Positions 25,901-33,842 of a DNA stretch of 64,000 bases are shown here, piece by piece (position 1 is the first letter of the stretch; every line of letters starts with the position of its first letter). Below the pieces are notes generated by a model. The model did not search any database, was not told the origin of the DNA, and saw only the letters and a list, made by a program, of their open reading frames with translations. Origin of the DNA: Acidobacteriota bacterium (GTDB lineage: Bacteria > Acidobacteriota > Terriglobia > Acidiferrales > UBA7541); contig JABCZR010000013.1 in assembly GCA_013289585.1 (NCBI GenBank), positions 62,001-126,000 of the forward strand, given 5' to 3'. A program made the position numbers and the translations under genes.

Positions 25901-26590
25901 ATGAGAAAACACAGGCTGATTTGCGGATTTCTGGTGGCAGGACTGGCGATGCCAGCCGTGGCGGGCACGGGGCGGGACCATGATATAGGCCGGATTCAGG
26001 CCGCCACGGATGTTTTCCGGGACATCATTAATACGCCGGAGAGTTCTATACCGCTGAATTTGCTGCAATCGGCGCAGTGCATTGCAATCATTCCGAGCGA
26101 AGTGCGCTTTGCGTTTATTTTTGGAGGAAACTACGGTAAGGGGCTGATGACCTGCCGCGTGGGAGAGAAACCGTCGAGAAATTGGAGCGCGCCCGCGTTT
26201 GTCATGATTGGCGGCGGGAGCTTTGGATTTCAGATTGGCGGGGCAGCGACGGATCTGATTCTGGTATTTCGCAACCGCAATGGGCTAACGAGACTGCTGA
26301 GCGACAAATTCAAAATCGGCGGCGACGCGACCGCGGCTGGAGGGCCCGTCGGACGCCATGCCGAGGCCAGTACGGACTTGCAGTTGCGCGCGCAAATTTT
26401 GACCTATTCGCGCAGCAGAGGGCTTTTTGCCGGCATCAGTTTGAATGGGGCTGTGTTTAAGCCGGATCAGGACGGAAATGTGACCATGTACGGGTCTGAC
26501 ATGCATTCTGAAGATATTCTTAACGGCAAAATGCCTGCGCCGCCCGAGGTCGCGGATCTGCTGGCGGAGATCACGAAGTACGCCCTGTAA
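25901..26590 (+). CDS. SYLF-domain (Ysc84-like) lipid-binding protein, secreted
   Basis: 229 residues with a signal peptide (LICGFLVAGLAMPAVAG). The mature part is the whole SYLF domain: an early helix AATDVFRDIINTPESSIPLN, then CIAIIPSEVRFAFIFGGNYG, the glycine-rich PAFVMIGGGSFGFQIGGAAT, DLILVFRN, and the LQLRAQILTYSRSRGLFAGI segment. SYLF proteins bind phosphoinositides in eukaryotes; in bacteria they are exported with unknown ligand. The start ATG 25901 has a strong ribosome site. It stands alone. Confidence 0.85.
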   Translation: MRKHRLICGFLVAGLAMPAVAGTGRDHDIGRIQAATDVFRDIINTPESSIPLNLLQSAQCIAIIPSEVRFAFIFGGNYGKGLMTCRVGEKPSRNWSAPAFVMIGGGSFGFQIGGAATDLILVFRNRNGLTRLLSDKFKIGGDATAAGGPVGRHAEASTDLQLRAQILTYSRSRGLFAGISLNGAVFKPDQDGNVTMYGSDMHSEDILNGKMPAPPEVADLLAEITKYAL

Positions 26591-26716
26591 GAGCAAGACT
26601 GAAAGTCGCTGGCCAATCCGCGACGCGCTATTTCGTGGCGTCATGGCTGGCTGTGTCGGATTGTCGGGCATCTGCAGAGGTATTCTCGTTTGGGATTGCA
26701 CTTTTCCGTTTTCCGG

Positions 26717-26791
26717 GTTAATTGTCCAAGTGCCGCGAAGAATTGCTTCGATTACTTCCCCGAAAGTGGTTCCAGCATAACTTCCGTGTAG
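26717..26791. repeat. 75-bp repeat, copy 2
   Basis: Second copy of the repeat at 23444-23518. On the minus strand it encodes YTEVMLEPLSGK and a stop; the preceding residues in frame are AVPDSRIAG. It lies about 60 bases beyond the 3' end of the DinB-like gene at 26850, just as copy 1 lies beyond the 3' end of the oxidoreductase. Both copies have the same orientation and the same 38-base conserved tail. Confidence 0.75.
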
Positions 26792-26849
26792 CCGGCAATA
26801 CGGGAGTCAGGAACTGCAGTCTTGAACTTTCATGGACCTTATAACCGCG

Positions 26850-27422
26850 TTATCGCCGCGAGTCAGGTGGCACGAGATTGTTCGCACGATAGTAGACCAC
26901 AAGCTGGCCATAGTGCTCGCCGCTGTGCTCGATAGCGACTATCCAGATGTTGGAGTTGTGGCTCAGCCGGTTCCCAAATTTCGATGTTTTATCCAGCCCC
27001 GCGTCGCCCTGCTGTTGAATCACTTTCGCTCCGTCGGCGACGGCCTCCTGCACGAACTTGACGACGTCAGCCTTGGTCTTGAAAGCCTCACGCGTAGGAT
27101 TGTCGCCCTCGCCGAAGTCGGGCCCGACGTTTGATCCGGAAATCCTCCGTATCAGAACGAAATCCAGTGCGGCGGCGTGGAGAAGATTCAGGGCGAAGGT
27201 GCGCTCGTCCTTCTGCAACTTGAAATCGTACTTGTCTTCGGGAAAATCCTGCGCCATGGCGATGAGTTTGTTCCCAATGTCGTTCCACCTGTCCAACATC
27301 TCATCGGAACGAGAACGCGCAGGAGTCGGAGGCTGGCTCTGGGTTTGTGCCTGACTGTGAAGATTCATTCCGACGGCAGCAAGGAGAGTGATCGCAACTA
27401 GCGCAAGGGCAGACCGGTTCAT
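26850..27422 (-). CDS. DinB-family protein, exported
   Basis: 190 residues with a signal peptide (LALVAITLLAAVGMNLHSQA). The mature part is a four-helix DinB/YfiT-type bundle: WNDIGNKLIAMAQDFPEDKY near the first helix, LNLLHAAALDFVLIRRISG with a single His, and a C-terminal SNIWIVAIEHSGEHYGQLVV whose two His residues (EHSGEHYGQL) complete the usual three-His metal site. Exported DinB relatives are common in acidobacteria and of unknown role; thiol transferase activity is known for cytoplasmic relatives. The minus-strand region downstream carries the 75-bp repeat. Confidence 0.82.
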   Translation of the reverse strand: MNRSALALVAITLLAAVGMNLHSQAQTQSQPPTPARSRSDEMLDRWNDIGNKLIAMAQDFPEDKYDFKLQKDERTFALNLLHAAALDFVLIRRISGSNVGPDFGEGDNPTREAFKTKADVVKFVQEAVADGAKVIQQQGDAGLDKTSKFGNRLSHNSNIWIVAIEHSGEHYGQLVVYYRANNLVPPDSRR

Positions 27423-27682
27423 TGTAGATTGCTCCTTATTTTGATCTGCTTTCAGAAGCTCCGTTGAGAGTTAGACGTAGCGCTGCTCCCAAAGTTTTCA
27501 GCAAATTTCGTATCAAAAACTGAAAACCTGCAAATGACGGGAAGATGGAACCAAAGTTGGATGGCATCCAAGCAACGGGCAACTCTTGCGTAATCGGATA
27601 AAGGAAGGGTTGGGAAAGACGCGGCGCGAGCCGAGTGCGGCCTGCGCGGCGACCCTTGCGGAGTACACCCTTCGGGAAACCG

Positions 27683-28282
27683 CTACTTCACGGTGAACGA
27701 CGCCGACGCCGTCACATTCTCCCATTCGATGAGCAGTTTTCCCTTGGCGCCGCCGGCGCCTGACAGCGTGATCTTGAGGGTTTCGACCGGAGATGACGGC
27801 TTGCCCATGGTGAGCGAAGCGCGGCCCAGCTCGGTGGCCGGATCATCGGTGGTGGCGCCCTCGTGAACGCCGTCCGGTGATACCCCCACGCCCCAGATGT
27901 GGCGGCCACCGACCATCAGGGTTTTGTTGACGATCAGCTTCCACTGGCCGTTGCCGAGGGCGGCGTACAGTGTGTAGTCGCCCTTGAGAATGGCGAGGCC
28001 ATTCAGGTCGAGGTCGGCGTCGGTGTGCAGAACAGTGGCGTAATCGGCGCCCAGACGCCATACGCTGCCATCCGGCTGGAGCGCGCCCACGCCATTGAAG
28101 ATGTGGCGCCCCCTGACGGAGGGGGCGTGGTAGTAGATCCAAATGTTCTTGCCGTTGATGGTGACGCTGGTTTCGGCGCCCGGACTCTTGGTGTTCTTAG
28201 TGGACAGGTCTTCCTTCTTCACCTGGGCGACGGCCGGCATCAAGCCGCTTAACAAAAGAGCAATCAATAGGATTCGTTTCAT
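27683..28282 (-). CDS. DUF2911-family exported protein
   Basis: 199 residues. Signal peptide (ILLIALLLSGLMPAVAQV), then a beta-sandwich part with the DUF2911 pattern: INGKNIWIYYHAPSVRGRHI, WRLGADYATVLHTDADLDLN, ILKGDYTLYAALGNGQWKLI, and a late strand LKITLSGAGGAKGKLLIEWE. Function of the family is unknown; it occurs in Bacteroidota and Acidobacteriota and is exported. The start ATG 28282 has AAAGGAACGACATCGGAA upstream. A palindrome lies 83 bases upstream of the start. It is transcribed alone. Confidence 0.85.
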   Translation of the reverse strand: MKRILLIALLLSGLMPAVAQVKKEDLSTKNTKSPGAETSVTINGKNIWIYYHAPSVRGRHIFNGVGALQPDGSVWRLGADYATVLHTDADLDLNGLAILKGDYTLYAALGNGQWKLIVNKTLMVGGRHIWGVGVSPDGVHEGATTDDPATELGRASLTMGKPSSPVETLKITLSGAGGAKGKLLIEWENVTASASFTVK

Positions 28283-28856
28283 TTCCGATGTCGTTCCTTT
28301 CTTTTTCCTTGACCTGCGTTAACCCTTGCGGTAATTTACCGATTTGGAAGATTTTATTTGGAGTGCGGCAGCCTTGCTGCCGCTTTTCTTTTTGGCTACC
28401 ACCTGGACGCGCGCTCACTACGCACATGCCCTTTAGAATCAATCTTTCGCAAACTGCACATTATGTAAGTCGCTTTTTTTGAGAACCATGTAAATGATAG
28501 CAGTGTCGGATGGCGTTTCACCCGCGCTTCTCTCTTGTCATACTCTGCGAAAAGAGTGAAAAAATAAGCTCCTTGTTTTCTATCGCTTCCGCACTCTTGC
28601 GGCGCTCTTCAAACAAAGAGTGTTGAGGAACCCTTTTAGCTTCAATGGCTTCCGCACTCTTTCTCAAAAACAAACAGGGGGATAGGGGGGGTATCCTTCC
28701 CAATTTGGAACGCCAACCTAGAATTATTGTCCCTTCCAGGGGAGATTCGCGACGTACCAACCTTTCAAGTCCGAGCCCGAACCCTTCCGAGAAGAATTTC
28801 CTTCCGGTTTCGACTGAGTCTGAGAACCGAACGCTGACGAGCGAACAAGTTATGCC
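28283..28856. other. 574-base intergenic region, repeats only
   Basis: No convincing gene. From left to right: the leader and promoter of the DUF2911 gene, the palindrome at 28365, a T/A-rich stretch near 28460-28500, and a region with a 14-base exact direct repeat GCTTCCGCACTCTT at 28585-28598 and 28648-28661 together with several inverted ACTCT/AGAGT words (28540-28665). A G-rich run lies at 28676-28690. The rightmost 100 bases look like ordinary spacer before the stop codon of the minus-strand gene at 28857. Confidence 0.5.
28365..28392 (+). repeat. REP-like palindrome, copy 2
   Basis: GCGGCAGC (28365-28372) and GCTGCCGC (28376-28383) are perfect arms around CTT, followed by TTTTCTTTTT. 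Sequence around it matches the palindrome at 23256, including GGAG before and CCGCTTTTC after. The arm change GCGGCAGC/GCTGCCGC against GCGGGAGC/GCTCCCGC keeps the pairing. It could terminate a plus-strand transcript, but no plus-strand gene precedes it. Confidence 0.65.
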
Positions 28857-29573
28857 CTACTCCTTCAACAGATACAGCGCCCTCTCCAGTTCCAGTTCCA
28901 GTTTTGCGCCCTTCGGCAAATTCAACTCATGCCCTCGCCCGGATTCCATCAGATACGCCGTAAGCGCCCCCAACGCCGCTCCCTCGGCAGCTTCCTTCTT
29001 GTCTTTATTTTTCACACCTTTGACCGCGCCAATCGCCGCCCCAGCCGCCGCGGATTCTGCTGCGTCCTGTTGCGTACTCGATCGCCCTTCAATCAGCCCT
29101 TCTTTTGTGGGGCCAGACCTAACACTATGATCACCCGGCACGCTCACCACTTCCGCCACGATCGGCAGAACGCCGAACTTGGTATGAATCTCGTCAAATG
29201 TCAGCCAGAGTTTCGCCCGACCCGCTACACCCGCCGGCTCCACGTGGCTGATATGCCCGCGAATCTCCGCCCCAACCGGCAAGTAGATCCCGCTGCCTGC
29301 CTCCAGCGGCTCCAGCGTCTTAACCTTGAACTTGGCGTTTTCCTGCGTGCCCCTGGTTCCAAGCTCGTCTTCGAGCTTCACCAGAAACTTGGTCCCCGGC
29401 GCAACGGCGTACGTCTCAATGGGAAGCCCGCGCCGCTGTCCGTCCGCAACCTGCTGCCTTTGCTCCGTTTGCGGCGCGGGTGGCTCTTGTGCTTTGGCTA
29501 CGACCCCGAGCCCCAAGACTATAGCCAGAACCGCGATCCCCGATGATGCAAACCCAATCTCCAACCGATTCAT
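28857..29573 (-). CDS. Secreted protein with beta domain and glycine-zipper end (paralogue of 17259-18047)
   Basis: 238 residues from ATG 29573, which has AGGAGG upstream on the minus strand; the frame continues 65 codons further 5' without a ribosome site. Signal peptide, short Pro/Gln linker, beta domain (VAPGTKFLVKLEDELGTRGT, IYLPVGAEIRGHISHV, RAKLWLTFDEIHTKFG), then a Gly/Ala helix pair (AAGAAIGAVKGVKNKDKKEA, AEGAALGALTAYLMESG) and a closing strand with LNLPKGAKLELELERAL. Order and spacing follow the gene at 17259, but the linker is shorter and the zipper has a Lys-rich hinge. Role unknown; an envelope scaffold is plausible. Confidence 0.7.
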   Translation of the reverse strand: MNRLEIGFASSGIAVLAIVLGLGVVAKAQEPPAPQTEQRQQVADGQRRGLPIETYAVAPGTKFLVKLEDELGTRGTQENAKFKVKTLEPLEAGSGIYLPVGAEIRGHISHVEPAGVAGRAKLWLTFDEIHTKFGVLPIVAEVVSVPGDHSVRSGPTKEGLIEGRSSTQQDAAESAAAGAAIGAVKGVKNKDKKEAAEGAALGALTAYLMESGRGHELNLPKGAKLELELERALYLLKE

Positions 29574-29786
29574 GTGCTCCTCCTGCCGAATGCGAAGCAC
29601 TCCGTACATGCAGTCGACGCGCCATCGCCACTTCGCCGCAGGTCGTGCAACATGTTGGAACGAAAGCCACTTGGAGAGATGCCCGGACCCTGAAACGTAA
29701 TCACGCGCGTCACTGTCGTCGGTTTCCGGCATCCCCCCGACAGCGAATTCCGACACTTTCTCAGCCAATCGCCTCAGGTCTGCAAT

Positions 29787-30482
29787 CTACTCTTCGAGAA
29801 AATGCCTGATCCTGTGCAGCACGGACGCATACATGGCGGGTGTCACGCGCCCGGTTTGGGTATTTTGCTGACTAGGATGGTAGATCCCGAACAGCCGCGG
29901 TGAGCCAGGCGTCACCTCGCACTCGGCTCCGTGAGCGAATTTGTACAAAGCGTGAGAGGCAATCACTCCGCGCTGCTTCAGGATTTCCAGATATGCGTCC
30001 CAGGCAATTTTTCCTAAGGCGAGTACCGCTTTTGGTTTCAGAATCTCGATTTCTTGCTCCAGGTAACCGCGGCAATTCGCTATCTCCTTCGGCAGCGGCT
30101 TGTTCTCCGGCGGAGCGCACCGGCAAGTCGCGCTGATGTACGCGTCCTTCAGTAGCAGCCCGTCATCGCGATGCAGGGAAGTGGCTTGATTCGCGAAGCC
30201 TGCTTTGTTTAGCGCCGCGTACAGAAAATCGCCGGAACGGTCGCCCGTAAACATTCGTCCCGTGCGATTCGCTCCATGCGCCGCGGGAGCGAGTCCCAAA
30301 ATCAAAAGCTGCGCTTGAGGATCTCCGAACCCCGGAACTGGCTTGCCCCAATACGTCCACTCGCGGTACGCCCGCCGTTTTTCCCGCGCCATCTTTTCGC
30401 GATGACGCACGAGCCGCGGGCACTTCCGGCAGGCGACAATTTCTTCGTTCAAGAGACGAAGCTGTGGGGGTTGTTCTGGCAT
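29787..30482 (-). CDS. Uracil-DNA glycosylase, family 5 (UdgB type)
   Basis: 231 residues. The active-site motif GLAPAAHGANRTGRMFTGDR is the family-5 signature, where Ala replaces the catalytic Asp/Asn of other UDGs. The C-terminal motif FGIYHPSQQNTQTGR matches the HPS loop. Four Cys (CRKCPRL near 18-21, then CRCAPP and NCRGYL) should bind a 4Fe-4S cluster. The enzyme removes uracil and other deaminated bases, including hypoxanthine in family 5, from DNA. It is read with the lyase gene upstream (stop at 30487), so both may share a transcript, though no functional link is clear. Confidence 0.9.
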   Translation of the reverse strand: MPEQPPQLRLLNEEIVACRKCPRLVRHREKMAREKRRAYREWTYWGKPVPGFGDPQAQLLILGLAPAAHGANRTGRMFTGDRSGDFLYAALNKAGFANQATSLHRDDGLLLKDAYISATCRCAPPENKPLPKEIANCRGYLEQEIEILKPKAVLALGKIAWDAYLEILKQRGVIASHALYKFAHGAECEVTPGSPRLFGIYHPSQQNTQTGRVTPAMYASVLHRIRHFLEE

Positions 30483-30486
30483 GAGC

Positions 30487-31335
30487 CTACGATGGCTGGC
30501 GTGTCATCATTCGTTTCAGCTCGATAAAGGGCGTTGCTCCGGCAAACATCGTGTCGCAAGAGCGCGCTTCCAGCATTTCATTTCCGATGCGCTGCACGGC
30601 TCCCATCGCGGCGCGCATAATACCTGATCCCGCGCTGATGCGGGCCACGCCGATTTTTTCCAGCTCGGCGAGCGGCGGGCACGCTGGTGTTGCCAGAATG
30701 TTGAGCGGAGCTTCCACGGCCTTCACCAGCTTGGCGATAGTGTCCCGGTCGTAGAGCCCAGGCGCAAACAAACAATCCGCTCCTGCGCGATGATAGGCGC
30801 GCAAACGCTCGACGGTCCGCTCGAACCGCGTGGGCTCAGGCCCGATGGGCATCAAATAAATGTCCGTGCGCGCGTTTAGCACGAATGGAACGCCCAGCGA
30901 TGCGGCTGTTTCGCGGATGACCCGGATTTTCTCCACCTGAAGCGAAATAGCGACTTGCGAGCTCTCGTCATCTCCGGTCACATCTTCCAGATTCATTCCG
31001 ATCGCGCCTGCTTCGATGGCTGCTCTCGCCGTTTCCGCCATCTCTCTGACGGTAGTGCCGTAACCCGCCTCCAAATCCGCGGTCACGGGGATGCGGACGG
31101 CGCGCGCAATGCGGCCCACGACCTCGAGCATCTCGCCACGGGAGAGCCGCTGGCCGTCTGGATAGCCCAACGAATAAGCGATTCCCGCGCTGGTCGTGGC
31201 AATCGCGGGGTGCCCGCACTCCTCAAGAATTCGCGCGCTGGCCACGTCCCACGCGTTTGGGAGTAGCAGCAATCGCGAGCCGTGGTGCAGCTTCCGGAAA
31301 TTCTCGGCCTTTTCGGCTTGCACTCGCACATTCAT
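30487..31335 (-). CDS. Isocitrate lyase/PEP mutase superfamily protein
   Basis: 282 residues from ATG 31335 (GGAGGG at 6 bases); a longer frame to 31377 lacks a site. A TIM barrel with LLLPNAWDVASARILEECG, ATTSAGIAYSLGYPDG, the metal-site region VTADLEAGYG, GMNLEDVTGDDE, and FVLNARTDIYL. It lacks the catalytic KKCGH loop of isocitrate lyase, so it belongs to the 2-methylisocitrate lyase/oxaloacetase/PEP mutase side, cleaving or forming C-C or C-P bonds on a small oxo-acid. Substrate cannot be assigned. The uracil-DNA glycosylase gene starts 4 bases after its stop. Confidence 0.82.
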   Translation of the reverse strand: MNVRVQAEKAENFRKLHHGSRLLLLPNAWDVASARILEECGHPAIATTSAGIAYSLGYPDGQRLSRGEMLEVVGRIARAVRIPVTADLEAGYGTTVREMAETARAAIEAGAIGMNLEDVTGDDESSQVAISLQVEKIRVIRETAASLGVPFVLNARTDIYLMPIGPEPTRFERTVERLRAYHRAGADCLFAPGLYDRDTIAKLVKAVEAPLNILATPACPPLAELEKIGVARISAGSGIMRAAMGAVQRIGNEMLEARSCDTMFAGATPFIELKRMMTRQPS

Positions 31336-31450
31336 CAGAAACCCTCCACGAGGTGAACGATGATTTTTTCCTTTCACGGAAAACTAGGCTTTCTCCTGTG
31401 GGTAAGAAACGTCCAAATTGGCAAGCGATTCACCCGCAAGAAAACCAACT

Positions 31451-32233
31451 TCAAGCCAGGATTTTCAGCACCTCGTCGTGAAGTTTTCCGTTTGTGCTTA
31501 CCAGATCTCCCGTGTAAATCGTTCGCTCGCCACGCACATTCGTGGAACGCCCGCCGGCCTCCTCTACGATGATTCCGAGTGGCGCAAGGTCCCACGGCTG
31601 CGAAGTCAGGTCCACCGCAACTTCGATCGCGCCTTCCGCGACAAGCATGTGTTGCCAGAAACCGCCGATGGCGCGGCCATTTTTTGCAGTATCGGCGAGC
31701 TGCCGCAATTTCGTTCGCATCGCTGGATTTTTTTTCGGTCCGGTGCCGGTTGTAAAGATCATCGCTCGACTGAGCTTGTCTACATTGGAAACATGAATTC
31801 GTTTGCCGTTTCGAAACGCACCTTCTCCGCGATAGGCCCACCACCGCGTGCCCAGCGCCGGCGCGCTGGCCATTCCAGCGACGATCTCGCCGTTCAGTTC
31901 GATTCCCATCAATGTTCCAAACGTCGGAATCCCACGCGAAAATTCTTCCGTCCCGTCAATCGGATCAATAATCATCCGGGCTCGCCCCGAAGTGCTCGCC
32001 GCGGCCGAATCGTCCCCACCCATTTCCTCACCCAGAACATCCAATGCCAGCCCGCTCGCCGCCACTTTTGCGCGCGCCATTTCTTCCACGGCACGGTCCG
32101 CCTGCGTCACCGCCGTTCCATCGCCTTTTCGGTCAACGCGCAGCTCTTCTGCGCGAAAATATCGCATCGCAATCGCCTGCGCTTCGTTCGCGATTGTTTC
32201 GAACAACGCCCCGTATACTTGTCCGTACTCCAT
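31451..32233 (-). CDS. Inositol monophosphatase-family phosphatase
   Basis: 260 residues. The metal and catalytic motifs are all visible: GEEMGG (motif before the first Asp pair), DPIDGTEEFSRG (metal Asps and Thr), and WDLAPLGIIVEEAGG near the C terminus. The family includes inositol monophosphatase and the histidinol-phosphate phosphatase HisN; the GTEEF form after DPIDGT is seen in HisN-like proteins. No his genes are present here. It is divergent from trpC, with a 111-base spacer that holds a short heptamer array at 32278. Confidence 0.85.
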   Translation of the reverse strand: MEYGQVYGALFETIANEAQAIAMRYFRAEELRVDRKGDGTAVTQADRAVEEMARAKVAASGLALDVLGEEMGGDDSAAASTSGRARMIIDPIDGTEEFSRGIPTFGTLMGIELNGEIVAGMASAPALGTRWWAYRGEGAFRNGKRIHVSNVDKLSRAMIFTTGTGPKKNPAMRTKLRQLADTAKNGRAIGGFWQHMLVAEGAIEVAVDLTSQPWDLAPLGIIVEEAGGRSTNVRGERTIYTGDLVSTNGKLHDEVLKILA

Positions 32234-32277
32234 CAGTTCTCCCCAGTGGCCGAATTTCTGCCGCAGAGCATTTCCGA

Positions 32278-32298
32278 ATCACCAATCACCAGTCACCT
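32278..32298. repeat. Short heptamer array upstream of trpC
   Basis: Three 7-base units, ATCACCA (32278), ATCACCA (32285) and GTCACCT (32292). They lie between the divergent phosphatase and trpC, 47 bases before the trpC start. Same period as the arrays at 15991, 16093 and 33802, but a different unit. Confidence 0.6.
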
Positions 32299-32344
32299 CA
32301 TTTGACTCCGTGCTCCCACACCCCTAGCATACAAAGTTATCGCA

Positions 32345-33157
32345 ATGTCTGCTCAAGCCAACACCGGAAGCGTGCTGGACCGCATCCTGGAGGCGCGCCG
32401 CGCGGAAGTGGATCACCGCAAACGCGTGCTGCCGGAAACCGCGCTGAAGTATGGTGTGAAAGCGGCAACGCCGCTGCGCGATTTTTCCGCGGCGCTTTGC
32501 CGCGATGGACTCAATGTTCTCGCGGAACTCAAGCCGGCCTCGCCTTCGCGCGGGGTGCTTCGGGATCCGTTCGAACCAGTCTCTCTTGCGCAGTCGTTCG
32601 AATCGGCCGGTGCTTGCGCGCTTTCTGTCCTCACTGAAGCTGAATTTTTCCGTGGCTCGCTGAAAAACCTTCGCGACGCCCGCAAATCCGTTCAACTCCC
32701 GGTTCTCCGCAAGGATTTTATTTTCGATCCGTGGCAGGTCTGGGAAACCCGCGCCAACGACGCGGACAGTTTCCTGCTCATTGCCGCCACGCTTGAAGAT
32801 GGAATTCTTCGCGACCTTCTGATGCTGGGCCGCGAACTGCGAATGGAACCCCTCGTCGAAGTTCATATGGCTCGGGAACTCGATCGCGCGCTCGCCGTTG
32901 GCGCGCGCATCATCGGCGTCAACAATCGTGACCTCAAGACGCTTACCACCCGCGTTGAAACTTCGTTCGAACTGATCGATCGCATCCCCGACGACTGCAT
33001 CGCCGTCAGTGAATCCGGACTGCGCACCCACGAAGATCTCCTGAAACTCCGCGCCGCGGGCTTCGATGCGTTTCTAATTGGCACGCACCTAATGCTTTCT
33101 CCCGATCCCGCCACGGCTCTTTCCTCCCTCCTGCATGCGTCCCCGGGAACGCTGTAG
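32345..33157 (+). CDS. trpC: Indole-3-glycerol phosphate synthase
   Basis: 270 residues, TIM barrel. It converts CdRP to indole-3-glycerol phosphate. Signature residues: AELKPASPSRG (catalytic Lys and Ser loop), VLTEAEFFRGSL, VLRKDFIFDPW (second Lys), VGARIIGVNNRDLKT and VSESGLRT. First gene of a plus-strand set trpC-trpF-trpB-trpA-chorismate mutase-aroF-tyrA. The promoter must lie in the 111-base spacer before it, but I cannot point to clear -35/-10 boxes. trpE, trpG and trpD are missing from this set. Confidence 0.96.
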   Translation: MSAQANTGSVLDRILEARRAEVDHRKRVLPETALKYGVKAATPLRDFSAALCRDGLNVLAELKPASPSRGVLRDPFEPVSLAQSFESAGACALSVLTEAEFFRGSLKNLRDARKSVQLPVLRKDFIFDPWQVWETRANDADSFLLIAATLEDGILRDLLMLGRELRMEPLVEVHMARELDRALAVGARIIGVNNRDLKTLTTRVETSFELIDRIPDDCIAVSESGLRTHEDLLKLRAAGFDAFLIGTHLMLSPDPATALSSLLHASPGTL

Positions 33158-33163
33158 GTGGCC

Positions 33164-33793
33164 ATGGTCCGCGTTAAAATCTGTGGGATTACCAACGCCG
33201 CCGATGCCCTCGCCGCTGTCGAAGCTGGCGCAAATCTCCTCGGCTTCAATTTCTACGTAAAGAGCCCGCGTCACATATCCGAAGCCGAAGCGGCAACAAT
33301 TCGGCTGCAACTTCCGAAAAAGGTTGAAGCCGTGGGCATCTTCGTCAACACGGCATCTGCTGAGGTTGACGCGCTCTGCAACTCGCTGAAGCTCGACGCC
33401 GCACAGCTCCATGGCGACGAATCGCCGGAAGAGGTTTCTGAACTTGCGAGCAGAGTCCCGGTTATCAAAGCGTTTCGCGTCGAACCGGATTTTCCGATCA
33501 AAACGCTCGACGAATACTCCGCGGCCTTTGCCTTCTTGTTTGACGCCGCTCACACGGGCCAATATGGCGGGACTGGCCGCACGACGGATTGGGACGTGGC
33601 GCGACGCGCCGCGAAGGACCACCGTATTATTTTGGCAGGGGGCCTGAAAGTGGAAAACGTCGCTGCTGCTGTTCGGATCGTTCGTCCTTACGGGATTGAC
33701 GTCGCCAGCGGTGTAGAATCAAAGCCGGGAAAGAAAGATCACGGTCGATTGCGCGAATTCATTCAGGAAGTGCGCCGCGCCGAACGGAAATAA
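33164..33793 (+). CDS. trpF: Phosphoribosylanthranilate isomerase
   Basis: 209 residues from ATG 33164; a GTG six bases earlier directly abuts the trpC stop and is the alternative. The catalytic Cys is in VKICGITNAADA and the catalytic Asp in FLFDAAHTGQYGGTGRT. It catalyses the Amadori rearrangement of PRA to CdRP, the step before TrpC. The closing segment VASGVESKPGKKDHGRLREF is the usual phosphate-binding end. Tight spacing behind trpC implies co-translation. Confidence 0.95.
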   Translation: MVRVKICGITNAADALAAVEAGANLLGFNFYVKSPRHISEAEAATIRLQLPKKVEAVGIFVNTASAEVDALCNSLKLDAAQLHGDESPEEVSELASRVPVIKAFRVEPDFPIKTLDEYSAAFAFLFDAAHTGQYGGTGRTTDWDVARRAAKDHRIILAGGLKVENVAAAVRIVRPYGIDVASGVESKPGKKDHGRLREFIQEVRRAERK

Positions 33794-33801
33794 TAAAGCG
33801 G

Positions 33802-33836
33802 CAGAAAACAGAAAGTAGAAATCAGAAAGTAGAAGA
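33802..33836 (+). repeat. Purine-rich heptamer array before trpB
   Basis: Five 7-base units: CAGAAAA (33802), CAGAAAG (33809), TAGAAAT (33816), CAGAAAG (33823), TAGAAGA (33830). They fill most of the 49-base gap between trpF and trpB and end 6 bases before the trpB ATG at 33843. The normal ribosome site is thus embedded in or replaced by repeat sequence (AAGATAAAGG). Confidence 0.7.
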
Positions 33837-33842
33837 TAAAGG

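Noticed and set aside
28676-28690. G-rich run, possible G-quadruplex
   Set aside because: Only two G-runs of adequate length; four are needed.
29574-29768. 65-codon N-terminal extension of the glycine-zipper protein
   Set aside because: ATG 29573 has AGGAGG and a signal peptide; the extension would bury the signal inside the protein.
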